Part shown: positions 45,715 to 55,146 of the stretch, piece by piece
How positions within the stretch are numbered: the stretch's first letter is position 1
How the letters are laid out: the number at the start of each line of letters is the position of its first letter
Assembly (NCBI GenBank): GCA_963677015.1
Contig: OY781533.1
Coordinates: 186,001-250,000, forward strand
Length of the DNA stretch: 64,000 nt
Direction: 5' to 3'
DNA from: G963556115 sp963677015
GTDB lineage: Bacteria > Planctomycetota > SZUA-567
The notes under the pieces: model-generated
The model's input: the letters and a program-made list of their open reading frames with translations, nothing else
Databases searched by the model: none
Told to the model about the DNA's origin: nothing
Program-made: the position numbers and the translations under genes

Positions 45715-45980
45715 TACGGCGACTCGTTGATATATATCCGGCGGGTACTGCACAGGCTGTCACAAACAGTTATTGTTTGTGTTATTCCATGTGACTTTAC
45801 TGTCTTTGAAATGCAGTGTTAGTTCATGTATTGGCGGTTCTCCCGGATATGTTCGTATGTATTATGACCTGAATGTCATGTATAACGCTTTGTGATTTAG
45901 GGTAATGAATTTCCATATGTATGTGAAATTATGCTCTGTCGCAAGTTATTTTGGTTGCTGAAATTTGTGAAAGCAAAAAA

Positions 45981-46916
45981 ATGAAGAAGCTTATTTTTAT
46001 CATTCTGGTACTGGTAGTCTTTGTTGCCTATTGTTTCGGTTCGGCAGAGAACTTTGGCTTTATCGATCTTCCGCAGTACGTCGACAAAAATATTGATGTG
46101 CTGGGTGGGATGAGTATCCAGGAGTGGGACTCAAACAAAGAAGCTAGAGATGAACGTCTTAATGAGCTGGTAAAAGCTGAATACCAGCCTGATAAGGACG
46201 GTTTCCATTTTGGTGCTGATCACAGTTATGCGCCTACTCATACTCTGGTTGCTGCTGATTATCTTGATATTGTCAAGGAGAAGCCTAGTCTGGCTCAGGA
46301 ACTTTCTGTACGTGATCCTGAACATGTTATTGAGCTTGCCGGAATGAGCTATCAGGTTCGTGATAATGTTATCGCAGGTAATGGAAAGACAATTGCTGAA
46401 TCTGGAGAGTTATTAAGCAAGCCGGTTCTTGATAAGCTGCTTGAGAATGGAATTCACCGAATCAAGGTTGTCGGAAATGGCGGAGTGGTTTCTATTGAAA
46501 CCGGTACAATGCTGATAGTGCCGCTTATTTTCCTGGCGTTGCTTGCCGCTTTGAAATTAATAATGTTTGATCCGCTGGTAAAGATTATGGATGAGCGGTC
46601 AGAAGAGATTGATGACGGACTCGAGCAGATAAGTAAAAACAAGGTCGACGCGGAAAAACTCGCCCGTGAAAGTAAGGATATGTTTGATCACGTTCGTCGT
46701 GAATATGCATTGACGCTCAGTAAGACCAAGCATGAAATAGCTTTGGATTCCGAATCGGTAATTCGTGAAGCCAGTGATGAAGCGGTTAAAATTCGTGAAG
46801 AGGCACAGGCGGAACTTCATGAAAAGCTGGTTGAGGTGGAGAATACACTGAGGGGTATGGTTAGTGAATTGGCTCAGGATATCGTGACCCAGGTGACAAA
46901 GGGAGATAGAGCATGA
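45981..46916 (+). CDS. atpF: F-type ATP synthase subunit b, with large extracytoplasmic domain
   Basis: 311 residues from ATG 45981, weak ribosome site. Usual b subunits are about 160 residues. Here a signal-anchor helix (about 4-20) is followed by an outer domain of about 155 residues (21-174), and only then by the b-type membrane helix (TMLIVPLIFLALLAALKLIMFDPL, 176-198) and the stalk coiled coil (200-305, MDERSEEIDDGL onward). The outer domain contains NGKTIAESGELL ... LLENGIHRIKV, a fold pattern I cannot name. Its last codon overlaps the next gene (ATGA), a second b-type subunit. Confidence 0.85.
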   Translation: MKKLIFIILVLVVFVAYCFGSAENFGFIDLPQYVDKNIDVLGGMSIQEWDSNKEARDERLNELVKAEYQPDKDGFHFGADHSYAPTHTLVAADYLDIVKEKPSLAQELSVRDPEHVIELAGMSYQVRDNVIAGNGKTIAESGELLSKPVLDKLLENGIHRIKVVGNGGVVSIETGTMLIVPLIFLALLAALKLIMFDPLVKIMDERSEEIDDGLEQISKNKVDAEKLARESKDMFDHVRREYALTLSKTKHEIALDSESVIREASDEAVKIREEAQAELHEKLVEVENTLRGMVSELAQDIVTQVTKGDRA

Positions 46917-47818
46917 GTGAAGGAAAGAAGTCCGGAATAAATATGCTGCCTTTCAAGATTTACGGGGCAATTTATCTGGTGCTTATGATCTGTTATATTG
47001 TTGGTCTGATTGGTTGTGATACAACAATTTCAACCAAAGAATGGCTGCAGAAATCATTTCCGTCCGGTGGTGATACTGTCGCGCAACTGCTCAAGGACGT
47101 TAACGCTGAGGAAGCGGAATTTCGGGCGAAAACTGAATATTCTTTTGATACTCTTGAGGGAGTACAGGTAGATATAAAACCCGGCGATAGATTAACTTTA
47201 CCTGTCGCTGCTGAGTTGGCTAGAGCGATAAAAAGTGATGAGAAAAAGGGTTTGTCCGCTGCTGATGAAAAAGATGAAAAGAGCATGATTTTCCCTTATG
47301 CTGAGCTGAAGGTTTATAAAAAAGGTTGGTTCTGGAATATTGACTGGGTTTATTTCTTTACCGTAATTAATATTCTTGGTCTTTTTATAGGTTTGTATTT
47401 TGGTCTTCGGGCTCCTGTCGGAAAGATGCTGGGGGATTCTGCGGCTGATACGGCTGAAGCACTTGCAACAGCCAGAGCGGCAAAGAAGGAAGCGATCGCC
47501 TTAAAATCAAAGTATGAAAAGCTTGTGGATGAGGTAGAGGCTGAGAAGAAGCGTCTGCTTGAGAATCTTGAACTTGAAAAAGAGAATGAACGCTTGCGTC
47601 AGAAAGAATTTGCTGAGCAAGAGGCTAAGGCGATCCTTAAGAATGTTAAGGGCAGTATTAATGCAGATATTGAAATCGCTGCTGCCAGACTCAAGCAGGA
47701 GATTGCTGAACATGCGGTGAAGGAAGCGCGTAAAATACTTCGCAGTGAGGTGAATGAAGCAAATCATAAGGCCGCAGTAGCTGATTTTATCGCTCAGCTT
47801 GATGATGTTGAACTATAA
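46913..47818 (+). CDS. atpF: Second b-type ATP synthase stalk subunit, also with outer domain
   Basis: 301 residues. N-terminal helix about 14-34 ends LIGC (32-35), which fits a lipobox, so a lipid-anchored start is possible. Residues about 36-138 would lie outside, the membrane helix is 141-164, and a long Glu/Lys/Ala coiled coil (170-295) ends in the normal b style (EARKILRSEV). It begins by ATGA overlap with the first b gene, so the pair probably makes a b-b' heterodimer stalk. Confidence 0.82.
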   Translation: MSEGKKSGINMLPFKIYGAIYLVLMICYIVGLIGCDTTISTKEWLQKSFPSGGDTVAQLLKDVNAEEAEFRAKTEYSFDTLEGVQVDIKPGDRLTLPVAAELARAIKSDEKKGLSAADEKDEKSMIFPYAELKVYKKGWFWNIDWVYFFTVINILGLFIGLYFGLRAPVGKMLGDSAADTAEALATARAAKKEAIALKSKYEKLVDEVEAEKKRLLENLELEKENERLRQKEFAEQEAKAILKNVKGSINADIEIAAARLKQEIAEHAVKEARKILRSEVNEANHKAAVADFIAQLDDVEL

Positions 47819-47950
47819 TTATTAACTGATTGTTTGATGTTTTTCAGTGTTTGAAAATTATGGGTTTGATTCTTAATTATGCATCAGGGTTTTGTTGAAT
47901 ATGCATAAAATTTGAGTATATATGAAGAAATAACTCGTAGGAGTTGGTAG

Positions 47951-48505
47951 ATGATTGAGAATGTTATTGCTCGACGGTATGCGCAGGCTCTTGCTGAGGT
48001 GGCGGTTGAGAAGAACGAAATTGAGAAGACCGATGCCGATGTAATTGTCTTGGCTGATATACTCAATCCAGAGGGAGGGGATGTCTCTGTTCCTGAGCTT
48101 TTGGATTATCTGGGCAGTCCGGTTGTTCCGCTTGAGCAGAAGATCAAGATGACAGATGTCCTGTGTGAAAAACTGAATATTGGCGAGTTGGTTTCTGAAT
48201 TTCTAAATGTTCTTATCCGTAAGCGGCGGGTACCGCTGATGACACGTATCGCTAAAGAGTATATCCGTATTTCTTCAGCGATTGAGCAGATTATAACAGC
48301 TGAGGTTGAATCCGCTTATGAATTAACTGATGAGGAAGAGAATAAAATCTCGGCGGTTTTGGAGAAGAAGGCGGGGCTGAAGGTAAGGCTTCACACCAGG
48401 GTTAATCCTAATTTGCTCTCCGGAGTCAAGGTTAAGATCGGTGATACTATGCTTGACGGTTCTGTAAAAGGCAGGATGGATAGAATTGAGGCCACTCTGC
48501 TTTAA
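47951..48505 (+). CDS. atpH: F-type ATP synthase subunit delta
   Basis: 184 residues, all-helical N-terminal domain starting ARRYAQAL and C-terminal part GVKVKIGDTMLDGSVKGRMDRIEATL, the delta signature. It joins the peripheral stalk to F1. TAGGAG precedes ATG 47951. Sits in the standard delta-alpha-gamma-beta-epsilon order. Confidence 0.94.
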   Translation: MIENVIARRYAQALAEVAVEKNEIEKTDADVIVLADILNPEGGDVSVPELLDYLGSPVVPLEQKIKMTDVLCEKLNIGELVSEFLNVLIRKRRVPLMTRIAKEYIRISSAIEQIITAEVESAYELTDEEENKISAVLEKKAGLKVRLHTRVNPNLLSGVKVKIGDTMLDGSVKGRMDRIEATLL

Positions 48506-48620
48506 AAACAGCAGAGCTGTATTGTTATCGGTTAATGCAATAAATCAGGAAATTTTTTGAATAGTTTGGTAATAGAAACAGAATATACTAAGTTTCTCAA
48601 TTGAATGAGAGGGTGTAAAA

Positions 48621-50303
48621 ATGCGTGTACAGATCAAACCCGAGGAGATCAGTGCTTTGATCAAAGAGGAGATATCCTCATTTGGTCGTGAAGTTGATCG
48701 TGCAGAGGTTGGTGAGGTATTGCAGGTGGGTGATGGTATCGCTCGTGTGCATGGCTTGGAAAATGCCTGTGCCGGTGAGTTGCTTGAATTTCCGACCGGT
48801 GTTAAGGGAATTGCTCTAAATATCGAAGAAGATAATATCGGTGTGGTTCTACTCGGTTCTGATATCGGTATACGTGAAGGTGACACAGTTAAACGTACAG
48901 GAAGTATTTCTGAGGTTCCTGTGGGTGAAGCACTTCTCGGACGTGTGGTTGATGCTCTCGGACAGCCGGTTGACGGTAAAGGTGCGATTGAGAGTGATGA
49001 AAGACGTCATGTTGAAAGAATTGCTCCAGGTATTGTTGAACGTCAGCCTGTTGAAGAGCCGCTACAGACCGGTATTAAGTGTATCGACTCTATGACACCT
49101 ATCGGACGCGGACAGCGTGAATTGATCATCGGTGACCGCCAGACAGGTAAGACAGCTATTGCTCTTGATGCTATTCTTAACCAGAATCACGGTTGGGACG
49201 GGACTGTGGATAATATAGATGTGATCTGTATTTATGTTGCAATCGGTCAGAAACGTTCAACTGTGACCCGTATTATTGATACCCTGCAGAAGGAAGGCGC
49301 TCTCGGCTACACTATCGTTGTGGCTGCGACTGCATCCGATCCTGCTTCGCAGCAGTATCTTTCTCCATATACCGGTGTTACTCTCGGTGAGTATTTTATG
49401 GAAAAAGGAAAGCATGTTCTGGTTGTTTATGATGACCTGTCAAAGCATGCATGGGCGTACCGTGAAATTTCATTGCAGTTGCGTCGTCCTCCAGGACGTG
49501 AAGCGTACCCAGGTGACGTGTTCTATCTGCATTCACGTCTTCTTGAGCGTGCGGTTAAGATGGCAAATAAATATGTTATTGTCGGCAGCAGTGTTGATGA
49601 ATCAACATTGACTGAGGAAAATGCTGAAGGTATGGTTTATGTTGGTGTCCCAGGGTTTGAGGAGGCCAGTGAAGCGGTAAAATCACTTTCAGGTAAAAAG
49701 CTTGCTAAAATACCTTCAAGTGGCGGTTCGCTGACAGCTTTACCAATTATTGAAACTCAGGCTGGTGACGTCTCTGCATATATCCCAACCAATGTGATTT
49801 CAATTACTGACGGTCAGATATTCCTTGAAAGTTCGCTCTTTTTCTCTGGTGTTCGGCCGGCGATGAATGTGGGTATTTCCGTGTCACGTGTAGGTGGAGC
49901 CGCTCAGATAAAAGCAATGAAGAAGGTTTCAGGAAGTTTGAAGCTTGATCTTGCTCAGTATCGTGAGCTCGAAGCGTTTGCACAGTTTGGTTCGGATCTT
50001 GATTTGGTAACTCAGAGGCAGTTGGCTCGTGGTGAAAGACTAGTAGAGATGCTCAAGCAGCAGCAGTATCGTCCGCTGCCTGTATGGGAGCAGGTTGTCG
50101 CTATCTTCAGTGGTATTGAAGGCGCGCTTGATTCGCTTGAGGTCGCATCTATCGGCCGCTTTGAGGGTGAACTGCTGGAGTATCTGCGTAATGAGAAATC
50201 ACAGATTCTTGATGATATCAAGACTACCGGACAATTGAGTGACCAGAATAAGGATGCGCTTACAGCTGCTATTGAAGAATTTAAGGGAAAGTTTGTTGAG
50301 TAA
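48621..50303 (+). CDS. atpA: F-type ATP synthase subunit alpha
   Basis: 560 residues, non-catalytic nucleotide subunit of F1. P-loop GDRQTGKT at 171-178, and SRVGGAAQ near the C-terminal part. An insertion of about 9-12 residues (HGWDGTVDNID, 190-200) follows the P-loop helix before CIYVAIGQK; otherwise ordinary. The protein is about 45 residues longer than E. coli alpha, partly at the C-terminus. AGAGGGTG precedes ATG 48621. Confidence 0.96.
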   Translation: MRVQIKPEEISALIKEEISSFGREVDRAEVGEVLQVGDGIARVHGLENACAGELLEFPTGVKGIALNIEEDNIGVVLLGSDIGIREGDTVKRTGSISEVPVGEALLGRVVDALGQPVDGKGAIESDERRHVERIAPGIVERQPVEEPLQTGIKCIDSMTPIGRGQRELIIGDRQTGKTAIALDAILNQNHGWDGTVDNIDVICIYVAIGQKRSTVTRIIDTLQKEGALGYTIVVAATASDPASQQYLSPYTGVTLGEYFMEKGKHVLVVYDDLSKHAWAYREISLQLRRPPGREAYPGDVFYLHSRLLERAVKMANKYVIVGSSVDESTLTEENAEGMVYVGVPGFEEASEAVKSLSGKKLAKIPSSGGSLTALPIIETQAGDVSAYIPTNVISITDGQIFLESSLFFSGVRPAMNVGISVSRVGGAAQIKAMKKVSGSLKLDLAQYRELEAFAQFGSDLDLVTQRQLARGERLVEMLKQQQYRPLPVWEQVVAIFSGIEGALDSLEVASIGRFEGELLEYLRNEKSQILDDIKTTGQLSDQNKDALTAAIEEFKGKFVE

Positions 50304-50386
50304 GCAGATTCCTGTATAAGCAGTTAATTCTCGGTAGTGAAACATTATATTTTATATTTTGGTTTTAAATAAATTGGGGTATTTCT

Positions 50387-51283
50387 ATGGCACAGGCTAG
50401 GCAGGTTTTGACTCGTATTAATTCGGTCAAAAACACACAAAAAATTACTCGTGCTATGAAGATGGTTGCGGCAGCTAAGCTCAATCGGGCGCAGGGTAAG
50501 ATGGAGAGTGTCAGACCCTATTCCCAGGGAATTGCTGCAATATTTTCCGGGATAGCAAGTAATCTTTTCGGAGATGAACATCCTCTCTTGAAACCGCGTG
50601 AACGCCGGCGGGTACTGTCAATTGTTATTGGCGGTGATCGTGGTTTGTGCGGTGGTTTTAATAATAATATTGTCAGAGAAGCAATTAAATTCAGTACTGA
50701 GAATTCTGATGTAGATCATGTTTTCTTTGCGATAGGTAAGCGGGCTATCTGGGGTTTGAATAAAGATAAAAAGAATGTGTTGAAGAGCTGGTATGATGTC
50801 TTTGATAAACTTTCGTTTATTCTTTCCGGTGATATTGCCAGACGTCTGATGGCTCTTTATTTGAGTAAAGATGAAGGTGAGAGGATTGATGAGGTTAATA
50901 TAATTTATAACCGCTTTGTCTCTCGTATGTCACAGGTTCCTACTGTAGAACGGGTGATGCCGCTCAATCTTGAAGAGATAGCTGCGGAAGCTGAGGCGGT
51001 AGAGAAGAAGGAAGGTTATATTCGTCCGGTATATACGATCGAACCAAACCCGGCAGAGGCTCTCACTTCACTGGTAACACATTATATCTCTACAGAGATT
51101 TATCATGCTATTATTGAGAGCTATGCTGCAGAGCTTGCTGCACGTATGGCGGCGATGGACAGTGCGACTAATTCTGCAGATGAAATGATTGATTCGCTGA
51201 CTTTGTTATATAACCGAGCTCGTCAGGCAGGTATTACTTCTGAGCTCATTGATATTGTAGGTGGTGCTAATGCACTTGAATAA
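50387..51283 (+). CDS. atpG: F-type ATP synthase subunit gamma
   Basis: 298 residues, the central rotor shaft. N-terminal coiled coil with TRINSVKNTQKITRAMKMVAAAKL, middle GGDRGLCGGFNNN, and C-terminal MDSATNSADEMIDSLTLLYNRARQAGIT(S)E, all diagnostic. TGGGG lies upstream of ATG 50387. Confidence 0.96.
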   Translation: MAQARQVLTRINSVKNTQKITRAMKMVAAAKLNRAQGKMESVRPYSQGIAAIFSGIASNLFGDEHPLLKPRERRRVLSIVIGGDRGLCGGFNNNIVREAIKFSTENSDVDHVFFAIGKRAIWGLNKDKKNVLKSWYDVFDKLSFILSGDIARRLMALYLSKDEGERIDEVNIIYNRFVSRMSQVPTVERVMPLNLEEIAAEAEAVEKKEGYIRPVYTIEPNPAEALTSLVTHYISTEIYHAIIESYAAELAARMAAMDSATNSADEMIDSLTLLYNRARQAGITSELIDIVGGANALE

Positions 51284-51369
51284 TCAGTATTCGCCGGAGT
51301 GCGAGTAATACTGTTTTTATTAAATGACGAGTATGAAGAATGTTTAACCGAAATATTCGGAGATGAAAA

Positions 51370-52779
51370 ATGATACAGCAAGACAAAACGTTTGGAAAAA
51401 TTAAATCAATCGCTGGGCCTGTTGTTGATGTGGAATTTGATGTCGATAATCTACCTGATATCTATACCGCACTGACAGTCGATATTGCCGATGGTAAAAA
51501 GCTTACCATGGAGGTTGCTCAGCATCTTGGTGAACGCAGTGTGCGTACGGTTGCGATGAGCAGTACCGATGGTCTGATGCGTGGAATGGATGTAGTCAAT
51601 ACCGGTAATATGATTATGGCACCTGTAGGCGAGAAAGCTCTGGGCCGTATCATGAATGTTACCGGAGAGCCGGTTGATGGACTAGGTCCTATCAACGCGG
51701 ATAAGGCGTATCCGATTCACCGTGAGGCTCCTACCTTTGATGAGCAGTCAACCTCAACAGAACTCCTTGAGACAGGTATCAAGGTTATTGACCTGGTTCA
51801 GCCTATTCCAAAGGGTGGCAAGGTTGGTTTGTTCGGTGGTGCCGGTGTGGGTAAGACGGTTGTGATGAAGGAGCTAATTCGTTCTATTGCTATGGAGCAC
51901 GGTGGTAGATCAGTTATGGCCGGTGTGGGTGAACGTACCCGTGAGGGTAATGATCTCTGGCTTGAGCTTATGGAATCAAACGTTTTGGATAAAACTGCGC
52001 TGATTTACGGTCAGATGAATGAACCTCCTGGGGCTCGTCTGCGTGTTGCGCTGACCGCTCTGGCGGTGGCGGAATACTTCCGTGATGAAGAGGGTATGGA
52101 TGTACTGCTCTTTATTGATAATATTTTCCGTTTTGTACAGGCAGGTTCTGAAGTGTCAGCGTTGCTTGGACGTATGCCGTCTGCTGTAGGTTATCAGCCA
52201 ACTCTGGCAACAGAGATGGGGGCGCTGCAGGAGCGTATTACTTCAACCAAAAAGGGATCAATTACATCCATTCAGGCGATTTATGTGCCGGCTGATGACT
52301 ATACTGACCCTGCACCTGCGACCTGTTTTGCACATATTGATGCTACGACCGCACTTTCACGTCAGATTGCGGCTTTGGGTATTTATCCGGCTGTGGATCC
52401 GCTAGAATCCAGCTCTACAATTCTTGATCCGCGTATTGTCGGTGAGAGGCATTACAGTGTGGCTACAGATGTTAAGAAAATTCTTCAGAAGTACAAGGAA
52501 TTGCAGGATATTATTGCTATTCTCGGTATGGATGAACTATCTGATGAAGATAAAATAACCGTAGCCAGAGCACGTAAGGTACAGCGCTTCCTGAGTCAGC
52601 CTTTCTTTGTTGCTGAACAGTTTACCGGCATGGAAGGACGTTATGTGCCTATCACCGAGACTGTTGAAGGTTTTGCGCAGATCCTATCAGGTGAGTGTGA
52701 TGATTTGCCTGAACAGGCATTCCTGTACTGTGGTAATATTGAAGAAGTGCGCGAAAAGGCCAAGAAGCTTGCTGAGTAG
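51370..52779 (+). CDS. atpD: F-type ATP synthase subunit beta
   Basis: 469 residues, the catalytic subunit. P-loop GGAGVGKT at 156-163, catalytic Glu in GVGERTREGNDLW, Walker B LLFIDNIFRF and the DELSDED (DELSEED-like) lever. CGGAGA precedes ATG 51370. Length matches the family. Confidence 0.98.
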   Translation: MIQQDKTFGKIKSIAGPVVDVEFDVDNLPDIYTALTVDIADGKKLTMEVAQHLGERSVRTVAMSSTDGLMRGMDVVNTGNMIMAPVGEKALGRIMNVTGEPVDGLGPINADKAYPIHREAPTFDEQSTSTELLETGIKVIDLVQPIPKGGKVGLFGGAGVGKTVVMKELIRSIAMEHGGRSVMAGVGERTREGNDLWLELMESNVLDKTALIYGQMNEPPGARLRVALTALAVAEYFRDEEGMDVLLFIDNIFRFVQAGSEVSALLGRMPSAVGYQPTLATEMGALQERITSTKKGSITSIQAIYVPADDYTDPAPATCFAHIDATTALSRQIAALGIYPAVDPLESSSTILDPRIVGERHYSVATDVKKILQKYKELQDIIAILGMDELSDEDKITVARARKVQRFLSQPFFVAEQFTGMEGRYVPITETVEGFAQILSGECDDLPEQAFLYCGNIEEVREKAKKLAE

Positions 52780-52918
52780 TTTCTATTCAGGCCGGAGGAA
52801 TTTTCGAATACTGGTTCTATTATGCGTTTATGTTGTAATTCAGTGTAATTTGTTACTACTGGTATTTGCGGATTTGCTGTTTAACTTCTGATTCTTATAA
52901 CAATATGAGGTGATTATT

Positions 52919-53392
52919 GTGGTTGATGATAAAGTGCAGAGTGATGAAGAGGTTGTGTCTTTCAAGTGCAGAATAATCACACCTTTGAAGTCGGTTTTTG
53001 AAGGTGAGGTTGTTGACTTGATCGCTAATGGTGTGAGTGGAGAATTTGAAATACAGCCACGTCATGAGCCTTTTCTCTCGCCTCTTAAGGTTGGGATGAT
53101 GACTCTGGTTGAGTTGAAAGACGATGAAAAGAAGGATGTCAGTCTGGCTGTTCATGGAGGTTTTCTTGACATGAATGGTGAAGAACTTACTGTGTATGCC
53201 AGTTCTGCTGAACTTGCAGATGATATTGATCTTGACCGTGCTCAGGAAGCGAAGAAAAGAGCGGAGAAGCTGCTTGAGTCTGTCAGTGTAAGTAAGGGTG
53301 ATAATCTTCCTGTCGATGTTGATCGGGCGCAATTATCTTTGATGCGTGCGGTGTTGCGAATTCAACTTGCTGAAAGCGTCAAAAATTTATAA
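52919..53392 (+). CDS. atpC: F-type ATP synthase subunit epsilon
   Basis: 157 residues from GTG 52919 with AGGTGA seven bases before; a GTG at 52910 overlaps the site. Beta-sandwich FKCRIITPLKSVFEGEV ... GEFEIQPRHEPFLSPLKVG and a helical C-terminal part (DRAQEAKKRAEKLL). Last gene of the operon. Confidence 0.92.
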   Translation: MVDDKVQSDEEVVSFKCRIITPLKSVFEGEVVDLIANGVSGEFEIQPRHEPFLSPLKVGMMTLVELKDDEKKDVSLAVHGGFLDMNGEELTVYASSAELADDIDLDRAQEAKKRAEKLLESVSVSKGDNLPVDVDRAQLSLMRAVLRIQLAESVKNL

Positions 53393-53729
53393 AAGTTTTG
53401 TTTTCTGCTTTTCAAGGGTATTGCCGTAATTGGCAATACCCTTTTTTATTTGAGTAGTAATAAGTAATAACAGTATTTGCATATGGCAGAATATTTGGGT
53501 TAAAACTATAACTCTATATAATATAAATTATTGATATCGTAAGTTTACATCAGACTAGAAATATGTTTGTGTAAAATGATTTATGCAGCTGGAGCGACCT
53601 TTATTTTTGATTTTGCAGCTCTATTGCTATAATTAATGGTGTTGTGAATATGTTTCAGCGATATTTGAGGGTTTACTATATTATTGATAATATCAGTTAT
53701 GATCTATGCTATTTAGAGAGGAGTTTGAA
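53393..53729. other. Intergenic region after the ATP synthase operon
   Basis: Contains the operon terminator at 53414-53447; the remainder is AT-rich and shows no gene. Confidence 0.5.
53414..53447 (+). terminator. Rho-independent terminator of the ATP synthase operon
   Basis: Perfect 12-bp stem (53414-53425 with 53432-53443, loop of 6) followed by a run of T, 21 bp after the atpC stop. Confidence 0.92.
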
Positions 53730-54422
53730 ATGTTTGCTGCCAGAATGAGTAAATTTGTAATGTGGGGCTGCATTATTGTTGGAGTGATTCTTGTTTCTTT
53801 TGCTTTAAATGGAGTTGTACTGGGAGCGGAGGAAAAGGAGCTGACAGATTCTATAAGCTATGAATGGACCATGTATGGTAAAGGCGAGAAGAAACTTAGT
53901 AACCATATTATTTATTTGCGTGAGAAGAAAGACAGTGACGGCGTGGTATTGGTGTCATCAAAGTCTTACTCTAAAAGAGTAGTGCTGAGCTTTGAAATTA
54001 TGCCGCTGAATCCTCTAACTGTTGTTAATGTCATGATGTCAGCAAATAACAGTGAAGATGGAGAGTCGTTGAATATTCCTTATAATTACAGCGGTGATAG
54101 AAAATTCTGGGTTTTTAGTGTAAAGAGTTACTATTTTTCTTTCGGTAACAGTTCGGATAATCAACATCCGCAGCTGCTAAAACTACCAGGAAATGATTTG
54201 CTGGCTGAGGTTGCTGAAAATCTGCTGGTACCAGGCGTTTTTAATACAGTAGAGGTCGGGCGCAGGTTGAGCCGGTTCTGGTTGAGTATAAACGGGAGGG
54301 AGATATTTCGCGTGACTGACCGTGATAAACTTGATGCTGGTCATATAGCTATTAGAATTCATGGCAATTTTGCTGAACGGGGTGCATGTCTGTTGCGGAA
54401 TTTTAAGATTAATGAACGGTAA
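53730..54422 (+). CDS. Secreted protein, possible concanavalin-like (DUF1080/LamG-type) fold
   Basis: 230 residues from ATG 53730 (AGAGGAG upstream). A signal peptide (about 1-33, ending VLGA) is followed by a beta-rich domain. The segment FNTVEVGRRLSRFWLSINGREIF, then AGHIAIRIHG, resembles the jelly-roll core of family DUF1080 or LamG domains, which bind or cut sugars. No catalytic residues are identified. Single gene between two terminators. Confidence 0.65.
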   Translation: MFAARMSKFVMWGCIIVGVILVSFALNGVVLGAEEKELTDSISYEWTMYGKGEKKLSNHIIYLREKKDSDGVVLVSSKSYSKRVVLSFEIMPLNPLTVVNVMMSANNSEDGESLNIPYNYSGDRKFWVFSVKSYYFSFGNSSDNQHPQLLKLPGNDLLAEVAENLLVPGVFNTVEVGRRLSRFWLSINGREIFRVTDRDKLDAGHIAIRIHGNFAERGACLLRNFKINER

Positions 54423-54429
54423 TAAAAAA

Positions 54430-54453
54430 AGCCCTTGCAGGGAAACAAGGGCT
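54430..54453 (-). terminator. Terminator of the small Cys-containing protein gene
   Basis: AGCCCTTG (54430-54437) pairs with CAAGGGCT (54446-54453). On the minus strand a run of seven T follows at once. Confidence 0.8.
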
Positions 54454-54515
54454 CAGCGGTTTTTGTAATGGAGAAACAGGATTTCCCACATCACTGGTGT
54501 TTGTTAGAACTTTAC

Positions 54516-54710
54516 TTAATGACCATATTTAGATAATTCATTAGAAACGAGATTGGCGTAAGCTACATCTATCATAGCAGAAAACTTTGTAAACGAACCT
54601 TTGGGAACCAGAATTGATTTATCACCAATGTTCACAGCGACATTACCGCACTCACAACAAACGACACTACCGATAGAACTTGAGGCTATAACCTCGGAAT
54701 TGCAATGCAT
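54516..54710 (-). CDS. Small Cys-containing protein of unknown function
   Basis: 64 residues with Cys3 and a close CCECG cluster (Cys18, 19, 21), which could bind zinc or another metal. AGGAGG precedes the ATG, a strong site, and a clear terminator follows, so the gene is real. The pattern HCNSEV ... SIGSVVCCECGNVAV ... LVPKGSFTKF recalls small Bacteroidetes/PVC proteins of unknown function. Transcribed alone. Confidence 0.7.
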   Translation of the reverse strand: MHCNSEVIASSSIGSVVCCECGNVAVNIGDKSILVPKGSFTKFSAMIDVAYANLVSNELSKYGH

Positions 54711-54924
54711 TTTTGATTCCTCCTATATATATATTAATGACAATAATAATTATTGATAATTACAGGTACATCTGAGTGTTGGCAGGAAGCAGCTGTGTGT
54801 TTTATCATGTTTATATATATTCTCCGGTGTGTGCTTTTGTTAAGTAAAAATAATAACAGCATATAATTTATAGATCTTGATTAGTTTTGGGTAATTAATT
54901 TAGTGTTATCTAATTTATATAGTT

Positions 54925-54952
54925 AGTTTAGTCTAATTTTAATAAAAGTCAA
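54925..54952 (-). promoter_or_regulatory. Candidate promoter of the small Cys-containing protein
   Basis: On the minus strand TTGACT (54952-54947), a 16-bp spacer and TAAACT (54930-54925). It would give a leader of about 210 bases, long for a 64-residue protein, so a nearer promoter is possible. Confidence 0.35.
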
Positions 54953-55095
54953 GTTTATTATAAAAATTATTTATCAAAATTTTGTGATAATTAAAATGAG
55001 AGATACATAACATTCAGTATATTAGTATGTTATGGTTATAATGGAGAGTATATTTTTTCCGGTTATTTTGTGTGAAATTAAGAATTTATAATAAA

Positions 55096-55129
55096 ACAGA
55101 TGCAGAAAAGGTTGTATTTCTGCATCTGT
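55096..55129 (-). terminator. Terminator of the ATP-grasp gene
   Basis: Perfect 13-bp stem (55096-55108 with 55117-55129, loop of 8) with a T-rich tail on the minus strand, 17 bp after the stop. Confidence 0.85.
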
Positions 55130-55146
55130 AAAAAATATTTTACGGT

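Larger units (their letters stand above)
54711..55146. other. AT-rich intergenic region
   Basis: Holds the promoter candidate at 54925-54952 for the small Cys protein, and the ATP-grasp terminator at 55096-55129. No gene seen. Confidence 0.4.
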
